A stretch of 64,000 bases of DNA from Polycladomyces zharkentensis (GTDB lineage: Bacteria > Bacillota > Bacilli > Thermoactinomycetales > JIR-001): assembly GCF_016938855.1 (NCBI RefSeq), contig NZ_JAFHAP010000013.1, positions 62,001 to 126,000 on the forward strand, read 5' to 3'. The notes beneath the pieces are model-generated. The model ran no database searches and had not been told where the DNA came from. It worked only from the letters and a program-made list of their open reading frames with translations. Shown here piece by piece: positions 10,548 through 19,838 of the stretch; position 1 is the stretch's first letter, and each line of letters begins with the position of its first letter. The position numbers and the translations under genes were made by a program.

Positions 10548-11588
10548 TTGGGTACCCATGATGCCGTCATCCGACGGGTTTTCACTCGTTCGGAAAAGAA
10601 GATACTTCCACGCGTTCTGTTATGTTTTCTCTGTTTGTTCTTGCTCGCTGTTATCATGATACTGAATATTCGATTCGGAACCGGTCTTTCCCTCGAAGCC
10701 ATTTGGAACGCCATAACACAATACGACGCTCACAATCAACAGCATCAGGTTATCCACGACCTTCGGTTGCCCCGTGTGTTGGCTGCGGTACTGGTGGGAG
10801 CGGCATTGGGAATTTCGGGAACGATTATGCAGATGATTACCCATAACCCGCTTGCTGCCCCGGATACAATGGGCGTAAATGCCGGTGCGGCATTCACCGT
10901 GTTGATCACCCTGTTGTTTTTGCCGTCCGTCCCGCAGGAGTTGATTCCCGTCTTGGCTTTTGCCGGAGGCATCTTCACCATGTTTTTGGTCTGGGGAATC
11001 AGCTCTGTCGGTTCACGCGGCGTTACTCCCGTCAAACTCGCTTTGGCAGGCGTTGCCGTCGCCACTCTGATGAGAACGATGTCAGAAGGATTGATCCTTG
11101 CCCATTCACGTGCCGCGTTTACCTTGACCTATCTGTTGAAGGGAAGCTTGGCCGGAATCCGTTGGGATGATTTGGAATTGTTGACCCCCTGGACTGTCGG
11201 TGGAATCATCGTGGCGCTCCTGTTCAGCCGAACGTTGAACCTGATGCGCCTGGGCGACGAAGTGGCAATCGGACTCGGTGTACGCGTTCCATTGTTCCGT
11301 ATGGCTGCAGGTGTTGTTGCCGTGATTTTGGCCTGCTCCTCTGTGGCTGTAGCAGGTCCCATCACCTTTGTCGGATTGGTGATTCCGCACATGGCCCGCT
11401 TGGTGGTCGGAATCGATCAACGATGGGTGATTCCCTTTTCCGGTATTTTCGGTGCACTTTTGCTCACCCTCACCGATTGGGTAACCCGTGTCGTGTTTGA
11501 CCCGCAAGAGGTGACAGTCTCGATCTTGACAGCCCTGATCGGCGCACCATTTTTCATTGTGCTCGCACGCTCAAGGAGGGTTCGATGA
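10548..11588 (+). CDS. sirB: Ferric siderophore ABC permease, FecCD family (SirB-like)
   Basis: About 346 residues with some nine hydrophobic helices and FecCD hallmarks LRLPRVLAAVLVGAALG, NPLAAPDTMGVNAGA and ITFVGLVIPHMARL, the last being the ATPase-contact loop. I chose TTG 10548 because GGAGGGGGGAAG lies just upstream and the resulting length fits the family. The longer frame from 10407 overlaps the end of sirA and adds 47 non-family residues. The 3' end overlaps the next permease by ATGA. It forms the heterodimeric channel with the following gene. Confidence 0.88.
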   Translation: MGTHDAVIRRVFTRSEKKILPRVLLCFLCLFLLAVIMILNIRFGTGLSLEAIWNAITQYDAHNQQHQVIHDLRLPRVLAAVLVGAALGISGTIMQMITHNPLAAPDTMGVNAGAAFTVLITLLFLPSVPQELIPVLAFAGGIFTMFLVWGISSVGSRGVTPVKLALAGVAVATLMRTMSEGLILAHSRAAFTLTYLLKGSLAGIRWDDLELLTPWTVGGIIVALLFSRTLNLMRLGDEVAIGLGVRVPLFRMAAGVVAVILACSSVAVAGPITFVGLVIPHMARLVVGIDQRWVIPFSGIFGALLLTLTDWVTRVVFDPQEVTVSILTALIGAPFFIVLARSRRVR

Positions 11589-12580
11589 AATCATTGATCC
11601 ATCAGATCCGTTCATGGTGGTTGATCCTGTTTTTGTTTGTCCTGTTGCTGGTGGCGTCCATGGCCAGCACGGCTTTCGGTGCCGTGAAACTGAGTTTGTA
11701 TGACGCATTTGCCGTGTGGTTTGGTGACGCCTCTCCACAGGCACAATTCATCATTGAAGAAATGCGGATACCACGTACATTCATCGCACTGCTGGCCGGC
11801 GGCTGTCTGGCCATGTCCGGCGGAATTTTTCAGGCGATCACCCGGAACAGTCTGGCTTCTCCCGATTTGATCGGTATCAGTGCCGGTGCCGGTTTGGGAG
11901 CAGTCATCCTGATTCTCTTGTTCCCATCCTCTCCCCCGGGACTGTTGCCTTTGTTCGCCTTTGCGGGTGGTCTTTTGACTGCTGTGGTCATCTATCTGCT
12001 GGCCTGGCAAAAAGGGATCGAATCCACCCGGCTGATTCTGATCGGAATTGCGGTATCCGCGGTTTGTTTGGCCGCAAGGGATGCCGTTGTATTGAAAGCG
12101 CCGGATGAACTGGATTCCGCATTGTTTTGGCTGACAGGCTCCGTTTGGGGAAAAGGATCGGAACAACTGTCAGGGGTGTGGATCTGGGCCGTCGCTTTAT
12201 TGGGACTCGGGTTGTGGACGGCACGTCCTTTGAACGTACTGCAGCTGGGAGATGAAACGGCGAAAGGATTGGGAATCCATGTGGAAAGGACCCGTCTGCT
12301 CATTACGGCCATCGGTGTCGGGTTGGCCGGTTGTGCCGTTTCGATAGCCGGGAATATCGGTTTTGTGGGGCTGATCGCTCCTCATATGGCCCGATTGCTG
12401 GTTGGTTCCGATATGAGAAAAATATTACCCGCCTCTGCCATCCTCGGGGCTTTGTTGACAGTCGCCGCGGACACTGTGGGACGTGTATTGATCGCACCGT
12501 CGGAAATTCCGGCCGGGATTTTTACTTCCCTGATCGGGTGCCCGTATTTCCTCTGGCTGTTACGGCTGGAACGACGATAA
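11585..12580 (+). CDS. sirC: Ferric siderophore ABC permease, FecCD family (SirC-like)
   Basis: 331 residues, the second FecCD half-channel, with MRIPRTFIALLAGGCLAMSG, NSLASPDLIGISAGAGLG and IGFVGLIAPHMARLL. It starts by a four-base overlap with sirB. No ATPase gene follows, as in staphylococcal sirABC, where FhuC encoded elsewhere energises transport; the same arrangement is inferred here. Confidence 0.9.
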   Translation: MKSLIHQIRSWWLILFLFVLLLVASMASTAFGAVKLSLYDAFAVWFGDASPQAQFIIEEMRIPRTFIALLAGGCLAMSGGIFQAITRNSLASPDLIGISAGAGLGAVILILLFPSSPPGLLPLFAFAGGLLTAVVIYLLAWQKGIESTRLILIGIAVSAVCLAARDAVVLKAPDELDSALFWLTGSVWGKGSEQLSGVWIWAVALLGLGLWTARPLNVLQLGDETAKGLGIHVERTRLLITAIGVGLAGCAVSIAGNIGFVGLIAPHMARLLVGSDMRKILPASAILGALLTVAADTVGRVLIAPSEIPAGIFTSLIGCPYFLWLLRLERR

Positions 12581-12744
12581 GGTGTTTTCCGCGAAAGTTT
12601 GCCATATCGTATCGTATGGTCATCGTGGGCGTTGTTGACAAATTTTGCGGGCTCCGATTTCCCGTCTGAACGCAGCAACACTACCATCCACTCACGGGAC
12701 ATTCGGACCCGCTTTCCTGAAAAAAGGGGGCATGTTCCTGAGAC

Positions 12745-12803
12745 ACCCTCTGAGCCTGATGAAAAAAGCGAGAGGGAAATACGACGCAACCGAAATCACG
12801 GGT
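12745..12803 (+). repeat. Dispersed palindromic repeat, diverged copy (opposite orientation)
   Basis: The gap 12581-13066 holds no convincing gene. CCTCTGAGCCTG followed by AAAAAGCGAGAGGGAAAT and later CCGAAATC aligns with the core of the repeat seen at 8329, 36288 and 44915, but here in plus orientation and without a good second arm. Nothing else was recognised in the gap. Confidence 0.5.
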
Positions 12804-13066
12804 GGTTTTAAATCCGTCGTACCTGAGATATCGCTCGCAGGTCCATATTCAGTGAAGATAGGTGAAGTGAAGAATGTGTTCAACTGTTCAACGGTAAAAG
12901 TTAGCGGCCAATCATTGGGAACGGGGCCGATTCCGACAGTCCATCCCAAAGCTTCGATCATGGTGAAAACTTCTGGTCAGCCAGCGTCCATATGAGAACC
13001 AGCCATGACAGTGTACGGAATGAAGACGCAGCAACGCTAACCCCATCATTTCTGTATGCTCGACGC

Positions 13067-14512
13067 CTAGGGCAAAAAAATTCTCACAACCGTCCCTTCG
13101 TTTGGTTTGCTATCAACGGATATCCAACCCTTGTGAGCCAATATAAGCTGATAGGAAATAGCCATGCCTAATCCAGTGCCACGGTGGCTCGTATTTGAAT
13201 CGACTCCTCGATAGTAACGCTCAAACAAGCGGGCCTGTGTTTCTTCGTCCATACCTACACCATTATCACTTATGACAATTTGAACCCTTGGATCATTGGT
13301 CTTGGAAACAGATAACGCTTCCACCAAGACCTCTATTTTTGTCCCGTCAGGATTATGATTCACCGCGTTGGCAATGATATTCTCAAGTATCCGTTTAAAC
13401 CAATGTTTATCCAAGTGATATCGTAATGATGTAACGTTGGATCGGAACACGAGTTCTTTATGGTCAGATTGGGGCAAATTCGCGATTGTAATGGTTGCTT
13501 CTCTGCACAATTCCACAATATCCACGACTTCTTTATGTAGCACCAATGATTGATTTTTCAATTGGAAGGCAAGGCTGAAATCATTGATCAGATCTTCCAT
13601 ATACTGAATCCGTTCTTGGAGTATTGCTGCAATATTTCTGATATCCTCTTCAGACCACTGGTATCTGTCAGAAGACAATACATCTACATATCCTTTAATG
13701 GTGGACAACGGCGTTTTAAAATCGTGGGTCACCCCTACTATCCAATCCTCACGTGTTTTTTCCAAACGAAGCCGATCCTCTTCGCTTTGGCGCAATGTAT
13801 TGGTTAATTGATTCAAGGCTTGTATTACTTCCTTGTATAACCGAAAGTTTTTTTTCAATCCGTTTCTTTTATTTAAACTCGCAGGTCTTCCGTATTGGTC
13901 AAGGGGTTCTTGATATGTCTTGTCAGCCAGGTTTTTGATCCAAAGAAGAATATGGATCAAAGGGTTCCCCAATCTTTTCCCAAACAGTACAGAGATCAAT
14001 ATAGCCGCCAAAAAGCTGCACAGAACGGTAGTAACCATATATTGAACTTGATAGACGAACGGCACTCCCGTTTGGTGCACTTTTCCTCCGATCACCCACG
14101 TGATCTTTTCATGATTGATGTGTTTGTTTACGATCGATACGATATCATCATCCTTTTCCAACTCTTTCATCAAAGAATAAAACTCTCCAGGCGTGTAATG
14201 CGAGGATGTCCGGTCAAGAGGACGATGAAACTGATAAATTTCATGGCCATGTGAATTCAAGATTTGAATCCACATTTGCTCTCTTGCCAACAACTTCTCT
14301 GTATCGGGATTGATGGTTACAGTTCCATTACGGATTTGCGTACTTTTGACAATCGTTTTAACGGTATGATCCAAACGGACCTCTGAAGAATTCTCAGAAT
14401 CCAGCAAAGCTTGAATCATCCACGAAGACACAAAAGCAATGATCAATAACAATGAAAACAAAATGATGATTCTCGATAACAACTGCCATGCTAAACGGCG
14501 TCTTAAATCCAT
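13067..14512 (-). CDS. Sensor histidine kinase (two-component system)
   Basis: 481 residues: a transmembrane helix near residues 12-36, an extracellular domain of about 120 residues, a second helix near 160-175, a HAMP-like linker, then the H-box GVTHDFKTPLSTIKGY with the phospho-accepting His near 262. It also has an N-box around NIIANAVNHNPDGTK and G-boxes DNGVGMD and GTGLGMAIS. It phosphorylates the response regulator whose gene ends three bases upstream. Divergent neighbours encode a lantibiotic/bacitracin-type ABC exporter, so the kinase probably senses a cell-envelope peptide antibiotic; that role is inferred. Confidence 0.92.
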   Translation of the reverse strand: MDLRRRLAWQLLSRIIILFSLLLIIAFVSSWMIQALLDSENSSEVRLDHTVKTIVKSTQIRNGTVTINPDTEKLLAREQMWIQILNSHGHEIYQFHRPLDRTSSHYTPGEFYSLMKELEKDDDIVSIVNKHINHEKITWVIGGKVHQTGVPFVYQVQYMVTTVLCSFLAAILISVLFGKRLGNPLIHILLWIKNLADKTYQEPLDQYGRPASLNKRNGLKKNFRLYKEVIQALNQLTNTLRQSEEDRLRLEKTREDWIVGVTHDFKTPLSTIKGYVDVLSSDRYQWSEEDIRNIAAILQERIQYMEDLINDFSLAFQLKNQSLVLHKEVVDIVELCREATITIANLPQSDHKELVFRSNVTSLRYHLDKHWFKRILENIIANAVNHNPDGTKIEVLVEALSVSKTNDPRVQIVISDNGVGMDEETQARLFERYYRGVDSNTSHRGTGLGMAISYQLILAHKGWISVDSKPNEGTVVRIFLP

Positions 14513-14515
14513 ATG

Positions 14516-15238
14516 TCAATCCCCTTTGGGCGGGTAGGCCAATTTGTATCCCAAGCCACGAATCGTTTGAATGTAACGCGGATGACTTGGATCCTCCTCA
14601 ATTTTTTCACGCAGGTGTCGTATATGAACCATTACAGTGTTATCGCCATTGAATGGTTTTTCTCCCCAAACTTTTTCATACAAAGTATTCTTACTAAAAA
14701 TGCGATTCGGATGTTGACATAAAAACACAAGTAATTGCAACTCTTTGGCCCTGCATTTCACTGGCTTTCCTTCAACAATCAGTTGTCCACTCTCCTCATC
14801 TACTTGAAAACGGCCAAAATCATATCTTCTCTTCTCCACGACTGACGCCGGCAATTGCTTATGTCGCCTTAAATGCACTTTCATTCGGGCGACAACCTCA
14901 AGGGGGTTGAAAGGCTTGGTTATATAATCATCCGCACCATAGCTAAATCCTGTTAATTTGTTGAGATCTGTCGTCTTAGCCGTAAGAAACATAATCGGAA
15001 TCTGCATTTTCTTTCTCAACTCATGACATAAGTCAAAGCCGTCATAATCGGGCAACATAACATCAAGCACTATTAAATCCGGATTTGTACGTTCACAAAT
15101 GAACAGCGCTTCATTCCCGCTGGTGGCAGTTAAAATCTCTTGAAAACCTTCTTTTTTCAACACTACTGTCAGCAAGTCAAGGATGGGTTTATCATCATCA
15201 ACCAACAAAATTCTTGACGAAAATATATCTTTATCCAT
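14516..15238 (-). CDS. OmpR/PhoB-family response regulator
   Basis: 240 residues: a receiver domain with acidic pair DDD near residue 14, phospho-acceptor Asp in LIVLDVMLPDYDG, conserved Lys in YITKPFNPLE, then a winged-helix DNA-binding domain with CRAKELQLLVFL and IRHLREKIEEDP...IRGLGYKL. It pairs with the histidine kinase downstream and likely controls the divergent ABC exporter operon starting at 15378. Confidence 0.93.
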   Translation of the reverse strand: MDKDIFSSRILLVDDDKPILDLLTVVLKKEGFQEILTATSGNEALFICERTNPDLIVLDVMLPDYDGFDLCHELRKKMQIPIMFLTAKTTDLNKLTGFSYGADDYITKPFNPLEVVARMKVHLRRHKQLPASVVEKRRYDFGRFQVDEESGQLIVEGKPVKCRAKELQLLVFLCQHPNRIFSKNTLYEKVWGEKPFNGDNTVMVHIRHLREKIEEDPSHPRYIQTIRGLGYKLAYPPKGD

Positions 15239-15377
15239 ATTACAGCCTTCCTCACAGATCTTTATGAATTCCCCATTGGGGGTTGGGTTCCGGCATCAAT
15301 CATTTAAACTTGATTTTAATCCGGGTTTATCCCCAATTAAGGGTGATGTTGTAGTATTTTTCTCGAGGTGATGATCA

Positions 15378-16292
15378 GTGACTAATATCATTGTAGAAAC
15401 GAAAAATTTGACACGCAAGTATGGAGATTACACATCAGTTGACCAATTGAATATGACGGTAAAAAAAGGTGAGATTTATGGTTTTTTGGGACCCAACGGA
15501 GCAGGGAAAACAACGACGATCCGTATGCTTCTCGGGTTAATCAAACCTACATCAGGGTCAATTTATATATTTGGAAAGGAATTATATCAACATCGCATGT
15601 CGATTTTGCGCAAAGTAGGTTCATTGGTCGAATATCCTTCTTATTATGGGCATCTGACAGGTTACGAAAACCTCGAAATCATCAGACGAATCATCGGTGA
15701 GTCCCCTGCGAGGATCAGAGAAGTGTTAAAAATCGTTCGCCTAGATAAAGTTTCCGATAAATTGACAAGAGAATATTCCTTAGGGATGAAACAACGTCTT
15801 GGCATTGCTGCGGCTTTACTTGGACGGCCGGAGTTGTTGATTCTCGATGAACCGACCAATGGATTAGATCCCGCAGGTATTCAGGAAATTCGTGAATTAA
15901 TCAGGGAATTACCTGCGAAATATGGCATGACCATCATTGTTTCAAGTCATTTGTTAAGTGAGATAGATCAAATCGCAACACAAGTAGGCATTATTTTGAG
16001 GGGAAAACTCATATTCCAGGGTTCAATCGGTGCTTTGCGACAAAAAAGCAGGCCCCGTTTAAAGATCGGGGTAGAAAACCCAAAACTGGCTTCTTCATTG
16101 TTAAATCAACGGGGACTGAAAACTTATATTGAGAATGATTTTGTCTGGTATGAGGATACAGATCCGGAAGTCTCAGCATATATGAACCACACACTGATAA
16201 ACGAAGGATTATCGGTTTATCGCTTGGAAGAGGTTGCTGTCTCTCTTGAGGATATATTCCTGGAACTTACCGGAAAGGAAGTAAGCTTATGA
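15378..16292 (+). CDS. ABC transporter ATPase, lantibiotic/bacitracin resistance type (BcrA/LanF-like)
   Basis: 304 residues with Walker A GPNGAGKTTT, signature LGMKQR (within YSLGMKQRLGIAAALLG), Walker [14 protein letters not shown] and the His switch SSHLL. This is the BcrA/LanF subfamily, which drives removal of peptide antibiotics from the membrane. The GTG start at 15378 follows GAGGTGATG. It overlaps the first permease gene by four bases and is divergent from the two-component system, the usual architecture of inducible self-protection or resistance modules. No precursor peptide or modification gene is nearby, so resistance rather than production is favoured. Confidence 0.9.
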   Translation: MTNIIVETKNLTRKYGDYTSVDQLNMTVKKGEIYGFLGPNGAGKTTTIRMLLGLIKPTSGSIYIFGKELYQHRMSILRKVGSLVEYPSYYGHLTGYENLEIIRRIIGESPARIREVLKIVRLDKVSDKLTREYSLGMKQRLGIAAALLGRPELLILDEPTNGLDPAGIQEIRELIRELPAKYGMTIIVSSHLLSEIDQIATQVGIILRGKLIFQGSIGALRQKSRPRLKIGVENPKLASSLLNQRGLKTYIENDFVWYEDTDPEVSAYMNHTLINEGLSVYRLEEVAVSLEDIFLELTGKEVSL

Positions 16293-17053
16293 TGGCAAGC
16301 TTGGTTTCTTCAGAGCGAATCAAGTTTCGTCGTACTTCACTCGCTTTGGTCACTCTTCTCATACCCGTTTTGACACTGTTTTACGAGACCATGAATTTCC
16401 TTTTTCGATCGGAGACATTATATCGATTTGCTTACGAAAAGAAGGCGAATCTTTGGGTATATTTTATTTTTGACAAACATTTCTTTCTCGGTCTTGCCCT
16501 GCCTCTGGGTATCATACTAGCAGCATCAATCATTGCGAATACGGAGCACCAAGCTCATGCCTGGAAGCAAATTTGTGCTTTACCGATTTCCCGAATCCAA
16601 CTGTATTTTAGCAAATTTCTAATTTTATTGGTGACCTCACTTCTTTCCGCCACTGTTTTAGGGATTGGAATGGCATTATTTGGAGTGATTTTCGGCTTTA
16701 ATGGGGATATTCCATGGTTCATGATCTTTGGTGACAGTTATTTTCCATATTTCGCTTCCATTCCTATCATGGGAATTCAATTATGGCTGTCGATGGTGAT
16801 TCATAATCAAGCCTTTTCAATATCCATTGGGACCGTTTCCACTGTGGTTGGTTTGTTTTTGGCTATAGATCCAAAAACGCAATGGTTGCCCTGGGCTTAT
16901 CCATTGGCTTCGTCCACTATACGACTCAACTACCAAACTCAACGTTTTACAGAGAACCCTGATTTATTTCTTGTGGTTCTGATTGGTGTCATTCTGGGGG
17001 CTTTTTTGGTGATGGCTGGAGCATTTCATTTTGCCAAACGTGATGTTCAATAG
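16289..17053 (+). CDS. ABC-2 type permease (LanE/BcrB-like)
   Basis: 254 residues with about six hydrophobic segments and the ABC-2 permease pattern; the opening SSERIKFRRTSL and the segment HQAHAWKQICALPISR are typical of lantibiotic immunity LanE/MutE proteins. Its ATG overlaps the ATPase stop. It probably forms a membrane pair with the next gene. Confidence 0.85.
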   Translation: MMASLVSSERIKFRRTSLALVTLLIPVLTLFYETMNFLFRSETLYRFAYEKKANLWVYFIFDKHFFLGLALPLGIILAASIIANTEHQAHAWKQICALPISRIQLYFSKFLILLVTSLLSATVLGIGMALFGVIFGFNGDIPWFMIFGDSYFPYFASIPIMGIQLWLSMVIHNQAFSISIGTVSTVVGLFLAIDPKTQWLPWAYPLASSTIRLNYQTQRFTENPDLFLVVLIGVILGAFLVMAGAFHFAKRDVQ

Positions 17054-17065
17054 GGGGGAACAGAG

Positions 17066-17806
17066 ATGTTCTTGAATATATTATCGATTGAATTCATGAA
17101 AACCCGTCGATCCAAATTATGGTTCCTTGTTTTTTTTGGCCCCATCGTCGGGGTTACACTGGCTTTGAATAATTTCTTTATCAATTACGACATTTTTATG
17201 AGCGATCCTGGAGATAACGGTTGGCTTGAGGCTTGGACTCAGGTGGAAATATTTTATTCACCGTTAATCTTTCCTATATTGGCTGGTGTATTTGCGGCTC
17301 TGGTCTGTCGATATGAACATGCAGGTGGAGGATGGAAACAACTTTTATCTTTGGCTGTACCGCGGCACCAAGTTTACTTCGCGAAATTATTATTAATCGC
17401 ATTCCTTTTGGCCTGTACGCAGCTCTCACTGTTGATATTCTATATTGGTTTGGGTTCGATTGTGGGAGTTCCCAATCAAATCCCCTGGAAGACACTATGG
17501 GGATTTTCAATAAAAGGATGGTTGGCAGCATTGCCTTTGGCTTCAATTCAATTAGCCATATCAACTTATTGGAGAGGGTTTGGGATGCCATTGGCAATCA
17601 ATATTGCACTGTCTTTGCCCTCAATATTGGTGGCAAATACTTCCGCAGGGCAATTTTATCCTTGGGCGCAGCCAATGTTAGCCATGTCACCTGCAGATGA
17701 GTCCCCGATTCAATCCATGATGATGTTTTATACACTGATCATTTTGGTTTTCCTACTCGCAAACTTCGTGGGGATCCTGAGTTTTAGAAAACAGGACGTG
17801 ACTTGA
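17066..17806 (+). CDS. ABC-2 type permease (LanG/BcrC-like second subunit)
   Basis: 246 residues with six predicted helices, paralogous in layout to the preceding permease: IEFMKTRRSKLWF at the start, then ERYEHAGGGWKQLLSLAV-like loop (here CRYEHAGGGWKQLLSLAV). Together with the ATPase it makes an F-E-G type exporter. The RBS AGGGGGGAACAG lies in the 12-base gap. The stop codon lies inside the right end of a decayed transposon, so the element inserted exactly at the 3' end of this operon. Confidence 0.85.
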   Translation: MFLNILSIEFMKTRRSKLWFLVFFGPIVGVTLALNNFFINYDIFMSDPGDNGWLEAWTQVEIFYSPLIFPILAGVFAALVCRYEHAGGGWKQLLSLAVPRHQVYFAKLLLIAFLLACTQLSLLIFYIGLGSIVGVPNQIPWKTLWGFSIKGWLAALPLASIQLAISTYWRGFGMPLAINIALSLPSILVANTSAGQFYPWAQPMLAMSPADESPIQSMMMFYTLIILVFLLANFVGILSFRKQDVT

Positions 17807-18365
17807 TCCGTACGGCTAAAGCACCGAAGACATTCTCGCTACATCCGGCCCGACAACCCACATTCCTCCACCAAGGCTTCGTCCAAGCCTGGAAAGGTTT
17901 TGGTTCTTGCTGTCCGTGTCTCGGTTCAGGAACGGATCCCATCGCTTGATGGAGGATATATTTCTTGGCATTGACATCTCTGTCTGCCACATATCCGCAT
18001 GATCAACGATGGGTGCGTTCTTTTCATGTCTTCTTTACGGTCTGGCCACATTCGGATCATGCCGGTGACGTGTTGTGAGGATTGCCCGTGATCACCTGCT
18101 TACCGGCCCGCTCTGCATTGTCATCCGTGAATTGTACGAGCATCCTCCAACCGGCATCGGCAATGCTCCTGGCCGGATCGTGATTCTTCACTTCAACATC
18201 CCCTTCTTGTATATACGGAAATCTACCGATATTTTCAGAATGGATCAGATGGTCATTGGAACAATGTCAGACCTGCCCAGAGCGGAATCCCTCCCGCGAC
18301 TGACACTTGCTTTCATCCACCCCTTCCCGCTCGCTCTTTATAACATAAAACTCTTTGTCAGATCC
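17798..18365 (-). mobile_element. Decayed IS200/IS605-type element with tnpB remnant (copy C)
   Basis: Minus-strand order is: a GGATGAAAGCAAG block (near 18310), a tnpB 3' fragment, then a right end with GGCTTGGACGAAGCC (17870s), GGATGTAGCGAGAA and the terminal sequence CAAGTCAC (17798-17805). The same right end occurs at 20330 and 44617. The GGATGAAGCGAGAA-type motif resembles the 3' scaffold region of TnpB guide (omega) RNAs. No tnpA is present. The element fills most of the gap to 18661. Confidence 0.7.
17898..18205 (-). pseudogene. tnpB: tnpB C-terminal remnant
   Basis: Conceptual translation shows SIADAGWRMLVQF, AERAGKQVITGNPHNTSP, a zinc-ribbon remnant SECGQTVKK and the RuvC-III segment GYVADRDVNAKKYIL. 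This is the diagnostic C-terminal third of IS605-family TnpB (DRDxNA). At least three in-frame stops interrupt it (after NTSPA, after KKT and before SCGY) and the N-terminal two thirds are gone. It is certainly non-functional as a nuclease. Confidence 0.85.
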
Positions 18366-18661
18366 TCTTTTTGTTAATACTTCTGATGCTTTTGCCAATC
18401 CATCAATTTGGTAACAATCCCCCCCAAAACAAAGAGAGTTTCGCCATTTTTCACACTAAGTTGATCGAACGGGGCCGGTGAATCACACGATCATTCTGCT
18501 TTTGATTTTTCCTGTAACCTTCTCATCACCGTTTCTTTCTTGGAGCAGATTCGCGGGCGCAAAGTGCCTTCTTTTTTCGCGGGAACATTCCCCTTGTTTT
18601 TGTGCTCAAACGTGTTAACATAGTGGGAAATCGCATATTCATCCGATTCTTTTAACGGGAG

Positions 18662-19780
18662 ATGTCGAGAGTGAGGAAACGCGTGCATCCACCTTTTACC
18701 CAACTGATCAAACAATTGCCGGCCACTGTGCCGTTCGTTCCGCCCGAAGCGCTGGAGCGGCAAACGGGGCAACCCATTCGGTTGCGCCTCGGTGCCAACG
18801 AGAGCGACTTCGGTGTCTCCCCTTTGGCACAGGAAGCGATGCGTCAAGCCCTGGAGGAGGTATCCTGGTACGGGGATTCGGAAAACGATGCGCTTCGCAC
18901 GGCGTTGGCACACATTCACGGCGTCCGCAAAGAAGAGATCGTGATCGGCTCAGGCATAGACGATCTGCTGGAACTCGCGGTGCGCACCTTTGTCGAGCCG
19001 GGTGTTCCGGTCGTCACCTCGTTGGGTTCCTATCCTACTTTTCAATTTCATGTAACCGGATTCGGTGGACAGCTTCATTTTGTACCCTATCGTGATTGGA
19101 AAAACGATTTGGATGCTTTGGTGGAGAAAGCCCGCAAAGTGAATGCCCGACTGCTGTACCTGGCCAACCCGGACAATCCGACAGGCACTTGGCATTCAGC
19201 CGACGATGTAGCTCGCCTCATCGATGCACTGCCTCCAGGGTGCATGCTGATCTTGGACGAAGCCTATATCGAATTCGCACCGCCTTCCGCTCACCTGCCC
19301 ATACAGGGTGATCACCCGCAAGTGATCCGGATGCGCACCTTCTCCAAAGCGTACGGCATGGCGGGAGCGCGAATCGGTTATGCCATTGCATGCGAAGAAA
19401 CCATTTCCGCCTTTGACAAAGTCCGCCTGCATTTCGGCGTCAACCGTATCGCACAAGCCGGTGCCTTGGCGTCGCTCCAAGATCCCGACTTCGTCCGCGA
19501 CGTTGTCAAAGAAGTCAACACAGGGAAAAAGGAGTACGAAGCGATGGCGGATGAGCTGGGTTGGCGCGCCATTCCTTCCGCCACCAACTTCGTTGCCATC
19601 GACGTGGACGACGCGGAACGCGCACGGCGCATCGTGGATGATTTGCTCAAAATGGGTGTATTTATCCGCACGCCGGGTGTTGCCCCGCTGAATCGCCTGA
19701 TCCGTATCACCGTAGGCAAGGAAGAACATCGGAAACAATTGTCGGAAGCGCTCAAAATTGTGGCCGACCAGGTTCGCTGA
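18662..19780 (+). CDS. HisC-like PLP-dependent aminotransferase
   Basis: 372 residues, class I/II aminotransferase fold of the histidinol-phosphate aminotransferase/CobC-like group: LGANESDFG near residue 43, NPDNPTGT near 178, DEAYIEF near 198, and the PLP lysine in RTFSKAYGMAGARIGY. It may act on histidinol phosphate or aromatic amino acids, but no his operon is present and the exact substrate is open. ATG 18662 sits very close to GGGAG; GTG 18671 would have better spacing. A stem-loop terminator follows. Confidence 0.85.
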   Translation: MSRVRKRVHPPFTQLIKQLPATVPFVPPEALERQTGQPIRLRLGANESDFGVSPLAQEAMRQALEEVSWYGDSENDALRTALAHIHGVRKEEIVIGSGIDDLLELAVRTFVEPGVPVVTSLGSYPTFQFHVTGFGGQLHFVPYRDWKNDLDALVEKARKVNARLLYLANPDNPTGTWHSADDVARLIDALPPGCMLILDEAYIEFAPPSAHLPIQGDHPQVIRMRTFSKAYGMAGARIGYAIACEETISAFDKVRLHFGVNRIAQAGALASLQDPDFVRDVVKEVNTGKKEYEAMADELGWRAIPSATNFVAIDVDDAERARRIVDDLLKMGVFIRTPGVAPLNRLIRITVGKEEHRKQLSEALKIVADQVR

Positions 19781-19794
19781 CCGGCAATGACAAC

Positions 19795-19820
19795 AGCCCC
19801 GCAAGGAATCTTGCGGGGCT
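19795..19820. terminator. Bidirectional stem-loop between convergent genes
   Basis: AGCCCCGCAAG and CTTGCGGGGCT form a perfect 11-bp stem with a GAAT loop. It lies between the aminotransferase and the convergent bacilliredoxin gene. There is no long T-run, but position and stem suggest termination. Confidence 0.75.
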
Positions 19821-19838
19821 TGGCGTGTGCGGAACTGA

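Noticed and set aside
9557..10714. A 385-codon frame antisense to the sirA-like lipoprotein
   Set aside because: Lies opposite a protein with signal peptide and lipobox and a convincing promoter; no family features.
12645..12995. A 116-codon plus frame after sirC, considered as a missing sirABC ATPase or accessory protein
   Set aside because: No Walker motifs, poor codon pattern, and it overlaps a diverged copy of the dispersed repeat.
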